This document shows, in pieces, positions 43,947 through 54,670 of a DNA stretch of 64,000 nucleotides (the stretch's first letter is position 1; each line of letters opens with the position of its first letter). This DNA comes from Salimicrobium flavidum (GTDB lineage Bacteria; Bacillota; Bacilli; Bacillales; Halobacillaceae): contig NZ_FTOC01000005.1 of assembly GCF_900156645.1 (NCBI RefSeq), positions 1 to 64,000 on the forward strand. Reading direction: 5' to 3'. A program made the position numbers and the translations under genes. Below the pieces are notes generated by a model. It did no database searches and had not been told where the DNA came from. It saw nothing but the letters and a program-made list of their open reading frames with translations.

Positions 43947-44726
43947 ATGAAAGTATGGATGAGTTTAGTGATTTTAAGTGCGTGTCTGATTATTACAGGA
44001 TGTAATCAAGAGGAATCCCAACAAAGCGATAAACAATCTGAAGATGCTGAAACGAAAGAGACGCAGGTAGAGCCGAAAGAAGAGCCTGAAACGGATACTG
44101 CAGATAGAAAAGTCTCTGAAGATGGCAGTATGATTGAAGTGGAAGACCCGGAGCGGATGGATGTAATCGTGAATAAGCAGCGCAAACTTCCAGAGGGCTA
44201 TGAACCTCCGGATATGACAGTGCCGGAGGTCCCTTTTTCCTTCGAGGAGTTTCACCCTAAAAAGCAGATGAGAGAAGAGGCTGCTGGAGCTCTCGAGGAA
44301 TTGTTTCAGTCAGCTGAAGAGGAGGGGATGAATCTGGTTGCGGCTTCCGGTTATCGTTCTTATGAACGCCAAAAGACTATATATGAAAATTCTGTCGCTC
44401 AAAACGGCGAAGAATACGCCAACCGATATTCCGCAAAGCCAGGTACCAGTGAACACCAAACCGGACTCGCTATGGATGTAACCTCCCGAGAAATGAACTT
44501 TCGTCTCGAACAGTCCTTCATCGATACGGAGGAAGGGAAGTGGCTCGAGGAAAATGCGCATCGCTTCGGATTTGTGATCCGTTATCCGGAAGGAAAGACG
44601 GATATTACGGGATATGCATATGAACCGTGGCACTTGCGTTATTTAGGGGAGGAATTAGCAGGAAAGGTTCACGAGCAAAACAAGACATTAGAAGAATTCT
44701 TCGGTTTATACCCGACTAATCAATAG
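43947..44726 (+). CDS. VanY-type D-alanyl-D-alanine carboxypeptidase lipoprotein
   Basis: A 259-residue lipoprotein: signal peptide with lipobox IITGC (acylated C19), an acidic Glu/Gln/Asp-rich linker to about residue 75, and a VanY/peptidase M15 domain. The zinc ligands are in SEHQTGLAMDV (His and Asp) and EPWHLRYLG (His); YRSYERQKTIYE is the family's opening motif. It trims the terminal D-Ala from wall peptides outside the membrane. ATG 43947 follows AAGGAAGG. Single gene with terminator. Without vanH/A/X neighbours it is a wall-maturation enzyme, not a resistance cluster. Confidence 0.92.
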   Translation: MKVWMSLVILSACLIITGCNQEESQQSDKQSEDAETKETQVEPKEEPETDTADRKVSEDGSMIEVEDPERMDVIVNKQRKLPEGYEPPDMTVPEVPFSFEEFHPKKQMREEAAGALEELFQSAEEEGMNLVAASGYRSYERQKTIYENSVAQNGEEYANRYSAKPGTSEHQTGLAMDVTSREMNFRLEQSFIDTEEGKWLEENAHRFGFVIRYPEGKTDITGYAYEPWHLRYLGEELAGKVHEQNKTLEEFFGLYPTNQ

Positions 44727-44741
44727 AAAATAATCTACTAG

Positions 44742-44778
44742 AAAACTCCCGGACAATTGTGCTGACCCGGGAGTTTTT
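44742..44778. terminator. Terminator after the VanY-type gene
   Basis: AAAACTCCCGG/CCGGGAGTTTT, then T; convergent genes flank it. Confidence 0.9.
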
Positions 44779-44792
44779 CTGTGCAATTAAAG

Positions 44793-45413
44793 TTACAATG
44801 CCAGACCGATCCGTGCTTTGTGATAGGAAGGTGAAGTTATTTCACGGAAGGCTACATCCGTCACATCAGTAACAGGAGCTTTCTTTCCGTTCTCCGGCAG
44901 ATAGTCCACCTCTTCCCTAAGAGGCCCCTGCTTCTCTTCGTCCGGCAAGTACGTCGGACAAAGAATAACCCAGTCTCTGTCTTCGTTACTAAGGTAATTG
45001 AAGACTTTTTCGTGTTCTTCTGCAGCAAAGGTGATTTTCCGTTTCGATTCATTTGTCTGGTATCTTAGTTTCCCGTCCTGGTTTCGACTGTTCAAAATGC
45101 CCGCAGTTCCTATCGTTACGATCCGCGGAATGTCATATTCCTTCATCAGGCGGAGACATAGGGGGGCGAAATCCGACAAAGTAGTCGTTTTATCTGTGCT
45201 GAGCGCGCTGAATATAATATCTGCACCCATTAATGTTTGGCGAAGAGAAGACTCATCCAATGCATCCCCTTCTATAGTCGTAACTTTTTTATCGAGCATG
45301 CGGTCTGCTTTTTCACTGTTTCGGACAAGGGCTGAAACGGTATGTTCTTTAATAAGGGCATTTGCGACCATACTACCGACGCGCCCGGTTCCACCAAGTA
45401 TTGCTATGTGCAT
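44793..45413 (-). CDS. NmrA-like NAD(P)-binding protein
   Basis: A 206-residue atypical SDR with a Rossmann motif at the very start (ILGGTGRVGSMVANAL) and VRNSEKADRM after strand 2. No Tyr-x3-Lys catalytic pair is obvious, as in NmrA-type sensors and flavin-reductase-like proteins. ATG 45413 has AGAAGGAGGGATTTCT upstream; the frame runs further up to 45638 without a ribosome site, over the divergent fumC promoter. Function unknown beyond dinucleotide binding. Confidence 0.83.
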   Translation of the reverse strand: MHIAILGGTGRVGSMVANALIKEHTVSALVRNSEKADRMLDKKVTTIEGDALDESSLRQTLMGADIIFSALSTDKTTTLSDFAPLCLRLMKEYDIPRIVTIGTAGILNSRNQDGKLRYQTNESKRKITFAAEEHEKVFNYLSNEDRDWVILCPTYLPDEEKQGPLREEVDYLPENGKKAPVTDVTDVAFREITSPSYHKARIGLAL

Positions 45414-45482
45414 AGAAATCCCTCCTTCTCTCTGTTGATTCCCTGAACCGTCGGGCGTTAAGCTTTTTCGGTATATTTCTGA

Positions 45483-45503
45483 CACGTTTTCGATAAAAAC
45501 GTG
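45483..45503. promoter_or_regulatory. Palindrome in the divergent NmrA-like/fumC promoter region
   Basis: CACGTTTT and AAAACGTG, 8-bp perfect arms, 5-base centre (CGATA). It touches a possible fumC -35 (GTGATA 45501-45506, 17 bases before TACAAT 45524-45529). No T run, so not a terminator; an operator is likely. Confidence 0.5.
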
Positions 45504-45562
45504 ATAGTTCCATCGAAAGTTGATACAATTAACAGGAACCATTTTAAGGGAGGGACCAATGA

Positions 45563-46954
45563 ATGGATTATCGTATCGAAAAAGACACCTTGGGTGAGAT
45601 GAAAGTACCGAAGGAAAAGTATTGGGCTGCTCAGACACAGCGCAGCAAAGAGAATTTCCCGATCGGGGACGAAAAAATGCCGAAAGAAGTAATCGAAGGA
45701 TTTGCCATTCTGAAAAAAAGTGCTGCTCTTGCTAACGAAGAGCTTGGCCTTCTGGAAAAAGAAAAAGCGGAAGCCATCGCCCATGCAGCTGATAGAATCG
45801 TGAAGGGGGAACTGGATGAGCATTTCCCACTTGTAGTGTGGCAGACAGGAAGTGGGACGCAGTCTAATATGAATGTGAACGAAGTTATTGCTTACGTCGG
45901 CAATGAATGGTTGGAACAAGAAGGGAAGGAGACTCGCCTTCATCCGAACGACGACGTAAATAAATCTCAGAGTTCCAATGATACGTACCCTACGGCTATG
46001 CACGTAGCGGCTGTACGTAAAGTGGAAGATGTACTGTTGCCGGCTTCTGAACAATTGAAGAAGACGTTGAAAGAAAAAATGGAAGCGTTTGATGAAATTG
46101 TGAAAATCGGCCGTACACATTTGCAGGATGCTACACCTTTGACATTGGGACAGGAAATCAGTGGTTGGCATAGGATGCTTGAAAAAACAGAAAAAATGCT
46201 TTCAGAAAGCATTACATATGCAAAAGAGCTGGCCATCGGAGGAACAGCTGTAGGAACCGGATTGAACGCTCATCCGGATTTCGCGGAAAAGGTCGTATCT
46301 TTCATCAATAAAGATACTGGGAAGGATTTCGTTTCCGCTCCGAATAAGTTCCATTCCCTTACCTCTCATGATGAGCTGGTTCATACCCATGGAGCTGTGA
46401 AAGCTCTGGCTGCAGATATGATGAAGATTGCGAATGATGTCAGGTGGCTCGGAAGTGGTCCGCGCTGTGGTATCGGCGAAATCACGATTCCTGCAAATGA
46501 ACCTGGAAGTTCTATCATGCCAGGCAAGGTCAATCCTACACAAAGTGAAGCGGTAACCATGGTAGCTGCACAAGTGATGGGGAACGATGCGACGATCGGT
46601 TTTGCGGCGAGTCAGGGGAATTTCGAACTGAACGTATTCAAACCGGTGATCGCTTATAATTTCCTTCAATCTTCTCAAATTCTTGCTGACAGTATCAGAA
46701 GTTTTGACGAGCGTTGCGTGAGAGGCCTGGAGCCGAATATGGAAAAGATCGATGAATATTTGCGTGATTCACTGATGCTCGTAACAGCACTCAATCCGCA
46801 TATTGGATATGAAAATGCTGCTAAAATCGCCAAAACTGCTTTTGAAAAGAGTCAGACTCTGAAAGAAACAGCGGTGGAACTCGATATTCTGACAGAGGAA
46901 CAGTTTGAAGAATATGTGAATCCGAAAGAAATGACAAAACCGAACGCCAAGTAG
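45563..46954 (+). CDS. fumC: Class II fumarase
   Basis: Iron-free TCA-cycle enzyme interconverting fumarate and malate, 463 residues, typical length. It has the signature loop [13 protein letters not shown] (near 315), [25 protein letters not shown] and the catalytic His region [19 protein letters not shown] 45563 lies eight bases after GGGAGGG; another ATG at 45559 is out of frame. Single gene with a strong terminator. Confidence 0.96.
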   Translation: MDYRIEKDTLGEMKVPKEKYWAAQTQRSKENFPIGDEKMPKEVIEGFAILKKSAALANEELGLLEKEKAEAIAHAADRIVKGELDEHFPLVVWQTGSGTQSNMNVNEVIAYVGNEWLEQEGKETRLHPNDDVNKSQSSNDTYPTAMHVAAVRKVEDVLLPASEQLKKTLKEKMEAFDEIVKIGRTHLQDATPLTLGQEISGWHRMLEKTEKMLSESITYAKELAIGGTAVGTGLNAHPDFAEKVVSFINKDTGKDFVSAPNKFHSLTSHDELVHTHGAVKALAADMMKIANDVRWLGSGPRCGIGEITIPANEPGSSIMPGKVNPTQSEAVTMVAAQVMGNDATIGFAASQGNFELNVFKPVIAYNFLQSSQILADSIRSFDERCVRGLEPNMEKIDEYLRDSLMLVTALNPHIGYENAAKIAKTAFEKSQTLKETAVELDILTEEQFEEYVNPKEMTKPNAK

Positions 46955-47000
46955 TTTCAATACTATGGGCGGGTCCAGGTGAAAAATGACACTTCTATTT

Positions 47001-47043
47001 AAAACCTGCAGAAAAACCATAGAGTTTCTCTGCAGGTTTTTTG
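47001..47043 (+). terminator. fumC terminator
   Basis: AAAACCTGCAGA/TCTGCAGGTTTT stem with an inner AAAC...GTTT pairing, six T. Confidence 0.9.
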
Positions 47044-47290
47044 CATAATAAAACACAATAATGCATAAATACTTCCTGGCGCAATGGATTATCCGGCCCC
47101 CGTAAAAATTTTTTAAATTTTAATGATAGCGATTACATACTTGTGCATTCAAAGTTCTATCGAAATAGGTGAAGTTGTACTACGTGCAAAATAAGTGATT
47201 TTATACTATAATTATGCGATACAATGAATTAAACAGAATTTTTCTAAATTTAAACATTAATATCTTTATCATATTTAGGAGGTTTCGGGT
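47044..47290 (+). promoter_or_regulatory. gltBD upstream region with probable promoter
   Basis: Very AT-rich leader within the 336-base fumC-gltB gap. TATAAT at 47207-47212 has a poor -35 (GTGCAA, 17 bases), which would fit an activator-dependent promoter such as the GltC-driven one in B. subtilis. CTATCGAAATAG (47157-47168) is a short imperfect repeat. No regulator gene is nearby. Confidence 0.45.
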
Positions 47291-50200
47291 ATGGAAAAAC
47301 GAGGTTATCCTGCACCGCAGGGACTGTATCATCCAGATTTTGAACACGAAGCTTGCGGTATCGGAATGATTGCGAACATCAACGGTTCGAAATCACACGA
47401 TATCGTAAAAAACGCAGTAACTATATTGTGTAACTTGGAACACCGCGGTGGCCAGGGCGCAGATATCAGCACAGGAGACGGAGCTGGTATCATGACTCAA
47501 ATCCCCCATTCATTTTTCGAAAAACAATGTGAAAAAGAAGATATATATTTGCCGGAAGCCGGGAAGTACGGAGTAGGAATGGCTTTTCTTCCTAAAGACC
47601 GTGATGCGCGGAGAGAGGCGAAGAAAATATTTGAAGACCTCGTAGAAAAAGAGGGGCAGGAATTCCTTGGATGGAGGACGGTGCCGATCAACGCATCTTA
47701 TGTCGGAGATAACGCCAAAACGACAATGCCATTCATTTCACAAATGTTCATCGCCCCTTCTGAAGATGTGGAGACCCGCATTGAACTGGAACGTAAACTA
47801 TATATTATTCGTAAGCAGGCGCTTAAAGCGTTGGAAAAAAGTGAAAAATTCAAGGAATTCTATATGTGCAGCCTCTCAACGACTACGATCGTCTATAAAG
47901 GGATGCTTATACCTGAACAGCTGGATTCCTTCTACATCGATTTAAACCACCCTACTTTCAAAACTGCATTTGCAATGGTCCATTCCCGTTTCAGTACAAA
48001 CACTTTCCCTTCCTGGAAAAGATCCCATCCTAACCGCTACACTATTCATAATGGTGAGTTCAATACGCTTCGCGGAAACGTGAACTGGATGCGCGCGAGG
48101 GAGAAGATGTGTCAGTCTGAAGCATTTCAGGATGAAGAACTTCAAAAGATTCTTCCTGTCATAGATGAAGATGGAAGTGACTCTTCCATGTTTGATAATG
48201 CACTTGAATTCATGTATTTATCAGGAAGGTCTTTGGCTCATTCCGCTATGATGATGATTCCTGAACCATGGGCGAACGATGAAACGATACATCCGACGAA
48301 GAAAGACTTCTATGAATACCACAGTACGCTTATGGAGCCATGGGACGGACCTGCTGCTGTCTGTTACACAGACGGAAAGCAGATAGGAGCATGTCTGGAC
48401 CGTAATGGTCTTCGTCCTGCGCGTTATTATGTGACCAAAGATGGAATGATCGTTCTCGGTTCAGAGGTCGGAGCGCTGGATATATTCGCGGACGATATCG
48501 AGTATAAAGATCGTCTGCATCCAGGGAAGATGCTTCTCGTCGACCTGGAAGAAGGACGTATTATTCCTGATGAAGAAATCAAATTGGGTATCGCTTCCGA
48601 AAAACCTTACCGGGAGTGGTTGGACGAGAACAAATATGATCTTTCCGATTTCCCTGAAGCGAAGCAGGAAGCCCCTGAAATAAAGGTGGACAAACTGATA
48701 GAGCATCAGCTCACGTTCGGTTACACGACGGAAGAACTGAATAAGATCATCAAACCACTTGTTATGGAGCAGAAGGATCCCGTAGGTTCCATGGGGTATG
48801 ACTCACCACTTGCTGTGCTGAGTAAAAAACCTCAGCTTCTTTACAATTACTTCAAACAATTATTTGCTCAAGTAACGAATCCGGCCATCGACGCCATCCG
48901 TGAAAAAATCATTACCATGGCAGAAACGACGATCGGTAAAGAAGGAAGTCTTGTAGATCCTAAACCTGAGAGTTCCCGTCATTTGAGATTAGAGACACCT
49001 ATACTCACAAATGAACAGTTGCAGCAAATCAAAGAACAGTCAGTCGAAGGTTTTGAAACAGAGACGCTTTCCATTCTCTTTGATGTGAATGATAAAGACC
49101 TTCCGATGAAGAAAGCGATGGATCGTTTGTGCGCCGAAGCGGATCAGGCTGTGGAAAATGGAAAGGTATTCCTTGTCCTTTCAGACCGGGGGATTGATGA
49201 AAATCACGCAGCTATCCCGGCTCTACTTGCTGTTTCCGGTCTTCACCATCATCTGATCCGTCAGGGGGACCGTACGAAGGTCAGCCTGATTGTTGAATCG
49301 GCGGAGCCGAGAGAAGTCCATCACTTTGCAACGCTTATCGGATATGGAGCAGAAGCGATCATCCCTTATCTTGCCTATGAAACGTTACGTGACCTTGTGG
49401 CGCGCAAGGAAATCCCTGATTCGACCTACGAAGAAAGCGTGATTCAGTACGTCAAGAGTGTTACCGACGGAGTGGTCAAAGTGCTTTCGAAAATCGGTAT
49501 CTCTACCATTCAGAGCTATCGGGGAGCGCAGATATTCGAAGCCGTCGGTATCAGCTCTGATGTCATCGAGAAGTATTTCACAAGAACAGCTTCCAGACTT
49601 GGAGGCATCGGTCTCGAGACGATTGAAAGAGAAGTGCGCATGCGTCATAAGAACGCTTTCGAAGAAAAACGCATCGACGTTAAATATCTAGACCCGGGTG
49701 ATGAATTCCAGTACAGAATGAACGGGGAAGATCATCAGTATAACCCGCAGACGATTCACACACTTCAACGTGCGGCACGTACGAATGATTATGACCTTTT
49801 CAAAAAGTATACCCAATTGCTGACGGATGAAACGAGTAACCTGCAGTCTCTTCGTGGATTGATCAAGTTCAAAGATCGTACATCCATTCCGCTGGATGAA
49901 GTAGAGCCGGTGGAAGAGATTGTGAAACGGTTCAAAACCGGAGCTATCTCCTATGGAGCAATTTCTCAGGAGGCCCATGAAGCGTTGGCTGTTGCTATGA
50001 ACAAGCTTGGAGGTCGAAGCAACAGTGGTGAAGGCGGGGAATCCCCGGATAGATATCATCCTGATGAGGACGGTTCATCCCGCCGCAGTTCTATTAAACA
50101 GGTGGCGTCTGGACGTTTCGGTGTGACAAGTCATTATCTTGTAAACGCTGATGAGATTCAGATCAAGGTTTCTCAAGGAGCGAAACCTGGAGAAGGTGGA

Positions 50201-51940
50201 CATCTTCCCGGTAAGAAAGTGTACCCGTGGATTGCTGAAGTCCGTGGTTCGACTCCGGGAGTGGAGCTCATATCTCCGCCTCCTCACCACGATATTTATT
50301 CGATCGAGGACTTGGCCGAGCTGATTCACAACCTTAAGAACGCCAACCCTCAAGCACGTGTCAGTGTCAAACTTGTTTCCGCCGTAGGAGTCGGGACGAT
50401 CGCTGCAGGTGTAGCCAAAGGACGGGCTGACCTTGTACTGATAAGCGGCTATGACGGGGGTACCGGTGCTGCGCCACGTACAAGTATCAAGCATGCTGGT
50501 ATGCCGTGGGAAATCGGTGTTGCTGAAACCCACCAGACCCTACTGTTGGACGGTTTGCGCGACAGAATCACCATAGAGACAGACGGAAAGCTGATGACCG
50601 GACGCGACGTCGTAACAGCTGCATTGCTCGGAGCTGAGGAATTCGGATTTTCGACAGCGCCTCTTGTCGTCCTGGGCTGTATCATGATGCGTGTGTGTCA
50701 TTTGGACACCTGCCCAGTCGGTGTCGCTACGCAGAACCCTGAGCTCAGGAAGAAATTTATCGGGGATGCGGATCATGTTGCCAATTTCATGCGCTTTATT
50801 GCAGAAGAAGCCCGTGAACTTATGGCTGAGCTAGGTTTCCGTACTATGAATGAAATGATTGGACGCAATGACGTTCTCGAAAGAAAAGAGGAGATCGATC
50901 ATTGGAAAGCTAAAGATGTAGATCTTTCTGCGCTACTCTATCGTCCTGAAGTAGGCTCGAATGTAGGGCATTATTCTCAGGTAGAGCAGGATCACGGATT
51001 GGAAAAATCTCTGGATGTTCAAGAATTACTGCCGCTTTGCAAAGAAGCCATCGAAACTGGTAAACCAGTGGAAGGTACCGGTTCAATCCGTAATATTCAC
51101 CGGGTTACCGGAACGATACTCGGAAGTGAAATTTCCAAAAAGTACGGGGAAAAAGGACTTCCTGAGGATACGATCCGTCTTAAATTCAAGGGATCCGCAG
51201 GACAGAGCTTCGGTGCTTTTGTTCCTCGTGGAGTGACCATGCGCCTGATCGGTGATGCGAACGACTATGTCGGCAAAGGACTCTCAGGCGGGAAAATCAT
51301 CGCCCATCCGTCTCCTCGCTCTACGTTCAAAGCAGAGGACAACATCATCGCCGGAAACGTCTGTTTCTACGGAGCTTCCGGAGGAGAAGCGTATCTCAAT
51401 GGTAAAGCCGGGGAACGTTTTGCAGTCCGGAACAGTGGAGCCAGACTTGTTGTTGAAGGAGTAGGGGACCATGGCTGTGAATACATGACAGGCGGAAGAG
51501 TTGTTGTACTTGGGGACACCGGCCGTAACTTTGCGGCAGGGATGTCCGGAGGCATCGCTTACGTATTGGATGAAAAAGATACATTCAGTAAAAAGCTGAA
51601 CAAAGAACTTGTCCTTTCTGAAGCGATCACGGACGAGGAAGAAGAGCGGGAGCTTTATGCCCTTATAGAAAGTCACGCAAACTATACCCAAAGTGAAAAG
51701 GCTCAACGGATCATTGATAACTGGGAAGAAATGCTTCCGAGATTCAAACGCGTGATCCCTGTAGCATTCCTTGAGATGAGAAGTCGGATCGAAGGCTTCA
51801 GAAGCGAAGGTAACGATAAATTCGAAGCTGAAATGAAAGCATTCGAAGCGAGCCAAAAGAATGAAGAAGAACAGCTTACAGAAGAAGAAGAAAAGGAGGA
51901 GGAGTATAATGGGGAAGTCGACCGGGTTCATGGAGTATGA
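47291..51940 (+). CDS. gltB: Glutamate synthase (NADPH) large subunit
   Basis: Makes two glutamates from glutamine and 2-oxoglutarate together with GltD. At 1549 residues it has the full set: a short propeptide ending before C22 (the N-terminal glutaminase nucleophile, [12 protein letters not shown]), the class II amidotransferase domain (to ~420), central domain, FMN-binding synthase domain ([15 protein letters not shown] near 910; [14 protein letters not shown] near 1055), 3Fe-4S cysteines ([17 protein letters not shown] near 1130) and the C-terminal beta-helix ([20 protein letters not shown]). It uses 2-oxoglutarate that OdhAB also consumes. Its end overlaps gltD by 32 bases. Confidence 0.97.
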   Translation: MEKRGYPAPQGLYHPDFEHEACGIGMIANINGSKSHDIVKNAVTILCNLEHRGGQGADISTGDGAGIMTQIPHSFFEKQCEKEDIYLPEAGKYGVGMAFLPKDRDARREAKKIFEDLVEKEGQEFLGWRTVPINASYVGDNAKTTMPFISQMFIAPSEDVETRIELERKLYIIRKQALKALEKSEKFKEFYMCSLSTTTIVYKGMLIPEQLDSFYIDLNHPTFKTAFAMVHSRFSTNTFPSWKRSHPNRYTIHNGEFNTLRGNVNWMRAREKMCQSEAFQDEELQKILPVIDEDGSDSSMFDNALEFMYLSGRSLAHSAMMMIPEPWANDETIHPTKKDFYEYHSTLMEPWDGPAAVCYTDGKQIGACLDRNGLRPARYYVTKDGMIVLGSEVGALDIFADDIEYKDRLHPGKMLLVDLEEGRIIPDEEIKLGIASEKPYREWLDENKYDLSDFPEAKQEAPEIKVDKLIEHQLTFGYTTEELNKIIKPLVMEQKDPVGSMGYDSPLAVLSKKPQLLYNYFKQLFAQVTNPAIDAIREKIITMAETTIGKEGSLVDPKPESSRHLRLETPILTNEQLQQIKEQSVEGFETETLSILFDVNDKDLPMKKAMDRLCAEADQAVENGKVFLVLSDRGIDENHAAIPALLAVSGLHHHLIRQGDRTKVSLIVESAEPREVHHFATLIGYGAEAIIPYLAYETLRDLVARKEIPDSTYEESVIQYVKSVTDGVVKVLSKIGISTIQSYRGAQIFEAVGISSDVIEKYFTRTASRLGGIGLETIEREVRMRHKNAFEEKRIDVKYLDPGDEFQYRMNGEDHQYNPQTIHTLQRAARTNDYDLFKKYTQLLTDETSNLQSLRGLIKFKDRTSIPLDEVEPVEEIVKRFKTGAISYGAISQEAHEALAVAMNKLGGRSNSGEGGESPDRYHPDEDGSSRRSSIKQVASGRFGVTSHYLVNADEIQIKVSQGAKPGEGGHLPGKKVYPWIAEVRGSTPGVELISPPPHHDIYSIEDLAELIHNLKNANPQARVSVKLVSAVGVGTIAAGVAKGRADLVLISGYDGGTGAAPRTSIKHAGMPWEIGVAETHQTLLLDGLRDRITIETDGKLMTGRDVVTAALLGAEEFGFSTAPLVVLGCIMMRVCHLDTCPVGVATQNPELRKKFIGDADHVANFMRFIAEEARELMAELGFRTMNEMIGRNDVLERKEEIDHWKAKDVDLSALLYRPEVGSNVGHYSQVEQDHGLEKSLDVQELLPLCKEAIETGKPVEGTGSIRNIHRVTGTILGSEISKKYGEKGLPEDTIRLKFKGSAGQSFGAFVPRGVTMRLIGDANDYVGKGLSGGKIIAHPSPRSTFKAEDNIIAGNVCFYGASGGEAYLNGKAGERFAVRNSGARLVVEGVGDHGCEYMTGGRVVVLGDTGRNFAAGMSGGIAYVLDEKDTFSKKLNKELVLSEAITDEEEERELYALIESHANYTQSEKAQRIIDNWEEMLPRFKRVIPVAFLEMRSRIEGFRSEGNDKFEAEMKAFEASQKNEEEQLTEEEEKEEEYNGEVDRVHGV

Positions 51941-53396
51941 ACGACAGTCACGTCCTGAACGTGATCCGCAGGAAAGAGTGAAAGACTGGAACGATTATAC
52001 GCTTCCTATGTCAGATGAAGCAGCTCAAAAGGAAGGGGCCCGTTGTATGGATTGCGGGCTCCCTACCTGTCACACTGGTACAGAAATGGCTGGAGGGACT
52101 TCAGGGTGTCCTGTCTACCATTATATACCTGAATGGAACGACCTTGTTTATAGAGGTCAATGGAAAGAAGCGTTAATGAAAGCTCATGAGCAGAACAATT
52201 TCCCTGAATTCACCGGCATCGCATGTCCGGCTCCTTGTGAAGGAGCATGTGTGCTCGGCCTTAACGAAAACCCTGTATCTATCAAAGCGGTAGAACGTTC
52301 TATCGTCGAGAAAGGGTTTGAAAACGGCTGGATTGTTCCTGAACCTCCGAAATCCCGTACAGGTAAGAAAGTTGCTGTAGTCGGCTCAGGTCCAGCAGGC
52401 TTGACTGTTGCGGATCAGATGAATAAAGCCGGACACCAGGTTACGGTATATGAACGTGATGATCGCCTGGGCGGTTTGTTGACGTATGGCATTCCTGAAA
52501 TGAAGCTTTCCTATGACATCGTCCTGCGTCGTATCAAGCTTTTGGAAAAAGAAGGGGTGACTTTCGTAACGAATGCGAATATCGGTAAAGATATCCCTTC
52601 CTCGAAGCTCGAAGAAGAAAATGATGCAGTCATCCTTTGTGGAGGCGCGGCGAACCATAGAAATATTGATGTAGAAGGACGTAATCTTGATGGAGTCCAT
52701 TTTGCGATGGATTTCCTTCATGCAAATACAAAAAGCCTTCTTGATAACCACCCAGAAGACGGGGAGTATATCTCCGCGAAAGATAAAGATGTCATAGTTA
52801 TAGGTGGAGGAGACACAGGTACGGACTGCCTCGCCACTTCGATGCGTCACGAGTGTAAAACACTCACCCAATTCGACATTTATGATCAGCGTCCTGAGCA
52901 AAGAGATGAAGCAACCAACCCTTGGCCGCAATACCCGGTTATTCACCGTGTTGAATATGGTCAAAAGGAAGCGGCGGCAGTTTTCGGAGAAGACCCTCGT
53001 GCCTATGCCGTCCAGACGAAAAAATTCGTCGGGGATGAAAATGGGCATATCAAAGAAGTCCACACGGTCAACGTAAAACTGAAGTTTGATGAACAGGGGA
53101 ATAAATACCGTGAAGAGATTCCGGGTACCGAAAAAGTATGGAAAGCTGACCTCGTTCTTCTTGCGATCGGTTTTACCGGCCCTGAACAGGAATTGATCGA
53201 AGAAATGGGTATCGAAACGACGAAGCGTACGAACGTTAAAGCTGACCTCAACACCTATCAGACGAACAAAGAAGGTGTATTCGCAGCTGGTGATATGCGT
53301 AGAGGACAAAGCCTTATCGTTTGGGCAATCAACGAAGGAAGAGCAGCAGCCAAAGCGTGTGACGAATATCTGATGGGAGTTGCGGAACCTGTATAG
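51909..53396 (+). CDS. gltD: Glutamate synthase small subunit
   Basis: Iron-sulfur flavoprotein of 495 residues that feeds NADPH electrons to GltB. N-terminal 4Fe-4S cysteine set ([10 protein letters not shown] and [12 protein letters not shown]), FAD Rossmann motif [22 protein letters not shown] Rossmann motif [13 protein letters not shown] and the C-terminal FAD motif [19 protein letters not shown]-type. The ATG at 51909 has AAGGAGGAGGAG ahead and lies 32 bases inside gltB, in another frame; the reading frame is open further up but without a start signal. Confidence 0.96.
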   Translation: MGKSTGFMEYERQSRPERDPQERVKDWNDYTLPMSDEAAQKEGARCMDCGLPTCHTGTEMAGGTSGCPVYHYIPEWNDLVYRGQWKEALMKAHEQNNFPEFTGIACPAPCEGACVLGLNENPVSIKAVERSIVEKGFENGWIVPEPPKSRTGKKVAVVGSGPAGLTVADQMNKAGHQVTVYERDDRLGGLLTYGIPEMKLSYDIVLRRIKLLEKEGVTFVTNANIGKDIPSSKLEEENDAVILCGGAANHRNIDVEGRNLDGVHFAMDFLHANTKSLLDNHPEDGEYISAKDKDVIVIGGGDTGTDCLATSMRHECKTLTQFDIYDQRPEQRDEATNPWPQYPVIHRVEYGQKEAAAVFGEDPRAYAVQTKKFVGDENGHIKEVHTVNVKLKFDEQGNKYREEIPGTEKVWKADLVLLAIGFTGPEQELIEEMGIETTKRTNVKADLNTYQTNKEGVFAAGDMRRGQSLIVWAINEGRAAAKACDEYLMGVAEPV

Positions 53397-53470
53397 TTCT
53401 TCTGCTTCTTCCGATTTGATATAGTCGTGCTCTGGTAATTATAGAAGACTTTGAAAATTTCATGGTTTGT

Positions 53471-53508
53471 AGAAATGGCCCGTCTGAGAAGATGGGCTAT
53501 TTTTATAT
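53471..53508 (+). terminator. gltBD terminator
   Basis: ATGGCCCGTCT with AAGATGGGCTAT, followed by TTTTTAT. Confidence 0.75.
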
Positions 53509-53527
53509 CAAAATTACGGTTCTTGTA

Positions 53528-53591
53528 TTGACATTTTCCTAAAAGAAGATATCATAGGCATAAATATACGTTTTTATTAATAATTATTCAT
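53528..53591 (+). promoter_or_regulatory. argCJBD promoter with ArgR/AhrC-like box
   Basis: TTGACA (53528-53533), 16-base spacer, TATCAT (53550-53555). Right after the expected start lies ATTAATAATTATTCAT (53576-53591), close to the AT-rich arginine box (ATGAATAATTATTNAT). Arginine repression through ArgR/AhrC is therefore likely. Confidence 0.6.
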
Positions 53592-53613
53592 CGTTGAAGA
53601 GGAGGAGTACAGT

Positions 53614-54648
53614 TTGGTACATGCAGGAATAGTAGGTGCCACCGGGTACGGTGGAATAGAATTATTTCGATTATTGTACAATCACCCGGACGTGGACGAG
53701 ATATCTCTCTATTCATCTTCGGAGGCAGGGAAGCCCTATGCGTCTTTTATGCCTCAGGTGTCTGGATGGTTCAAGGGTGAGTTGCGACCCATAGATGAAG
53801 AACAAATGAAAAAGGAACTGGACGTGTTGTTCCTGGCCACGCCTGCGGGGGTGTCCGGAGGGTTGACCCCTTCTTTCCTCGATAGCGGGGTCAAAGTCAT
53901 TGATCTTTCAGGCGATTTGCGTCTTAAAAATACCGAAGATTATGAAAAATGGTACAAAAAACAGGCGTCTTCGGAAAGTTTGCTTAATGAAGCGGTATAC
54001 GGGCTTTCAGAAACGAACAGGGAAAATATCAAAAAAGCTGAAATTCTTGCGAATCCGGGATGCTATCCAACAGCAGTACTGTTAGGTACGGCTCCTCTCG
54101 CATCACGCAGCGACTGGAACGGAGATTCTTTGATTATCGATGCCAAATCCGGGATTTCCGGAGCTGGCAAAACACCTTCAGAGAAATCCATTTATGCAAA
54201 TACAGAGGAAAATTTCCGAATTTATAAAGTGAACGGGCATCAGCATATACCGGAAATTGAACAGCAGCTTCAGTGGTGGAGTGGGGAGAGCGAACCGATT
54301 ACGTTCAGCCCTCATCTTGTACCAATGACGAGAGGAATCATGGCTACGATGTATGTGAATGTAGATAAAACTGCGCCAGCTGAAGATTGGATGGAGTTGT
54401 ACAGGGAGTTCTATAAAGACAGTCCCTTTGTCAGGGTCAGGGAAGACTTCCCGGCCACAAAAGATGTGTACGCTTCTAATTTTTGTGATATCCATGTAAC
54501 GATGGATGAACGTACGGGGCGCCTGACAATAGTTTCTGTCATAGACAATCTTGTAAAAGGTGCTTCCGGCCAGGCGGTTCAAAACATGAATATTATGCTC
54601 GGGTTTGAGGAGACGAAAGGGCTGGAGTTTTTCCCTTTATACCCATAA
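53614..54648 (+). CDS. argC: N-acetyl-gamma-glutamyl-phosphate reductase
   Basis: Third step of arginine synthesis, NADPH-dependent. The 344-residue protein starts with the Rossmann motif GIVGATGYGGIELFRLL and has the catalytic cysteine in NPGCYPTAVLLG (near 149) and the His in GHQHIPEIEQQL. The TTG start at 53614 follows GAGGAGGAG; the nearby ATG at 53621 is out of frame. First gene of argC-J-B-D. Confidence 0.96.
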   Translation: MVHAGIVGATGYGGIELFRLLYNHPDVDEISLYSSSEAGKPYASFMPQVSGWFKGELRPIDEEQMKKELDVLFLATPAGVSGGLTPSFLDSGVKVIDLSGDLRLKNTEDYEKWYKKQASSESLLNEAVYGLSETNRENIKKAEILANPGCYPTAVLLGTAPLASRSDWNGDSLIIDAKSGISGAGKTPSEKSIYANTEENFRIYKVNGHQHIPEIEQQLQWWSGESEPITFSPHLVPMTRGIMATMYVNVDKTAPAEDWMELYREFYKDSPFVRVREDFPATKDVYASNFCDIHVTMDERTGRLTIVSVIDNLVKGASGQAVQNMNIMLGFEETKGLEFFPLYP

Positions 54649-54670
54649 AAAGCGGGAAGGAGTTAACAGG

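Noticed and set aside
43947-44726. Vancomycin-resistance VanY
   Set aside because: No vanR/S/H/A/X neighbours; a lone lipoprotein M15 carboxypeptidase is usual wall-maturation equipment in bacilli.
51284-51931. Minus-strand open frame of ~215 codons at the gltB-gltD junction
   Set aside because: Antisense to conserved parts of gltB; Phe/Leu-rich translation is the mirror of Glu/Lys-rich coding.
52386-53309. Minus-strand open frame of ~307 codons inside gltD
   Set aside because: Length comes from low stop frequency opposite the coding strand; no family resemblance and no ribosome site.
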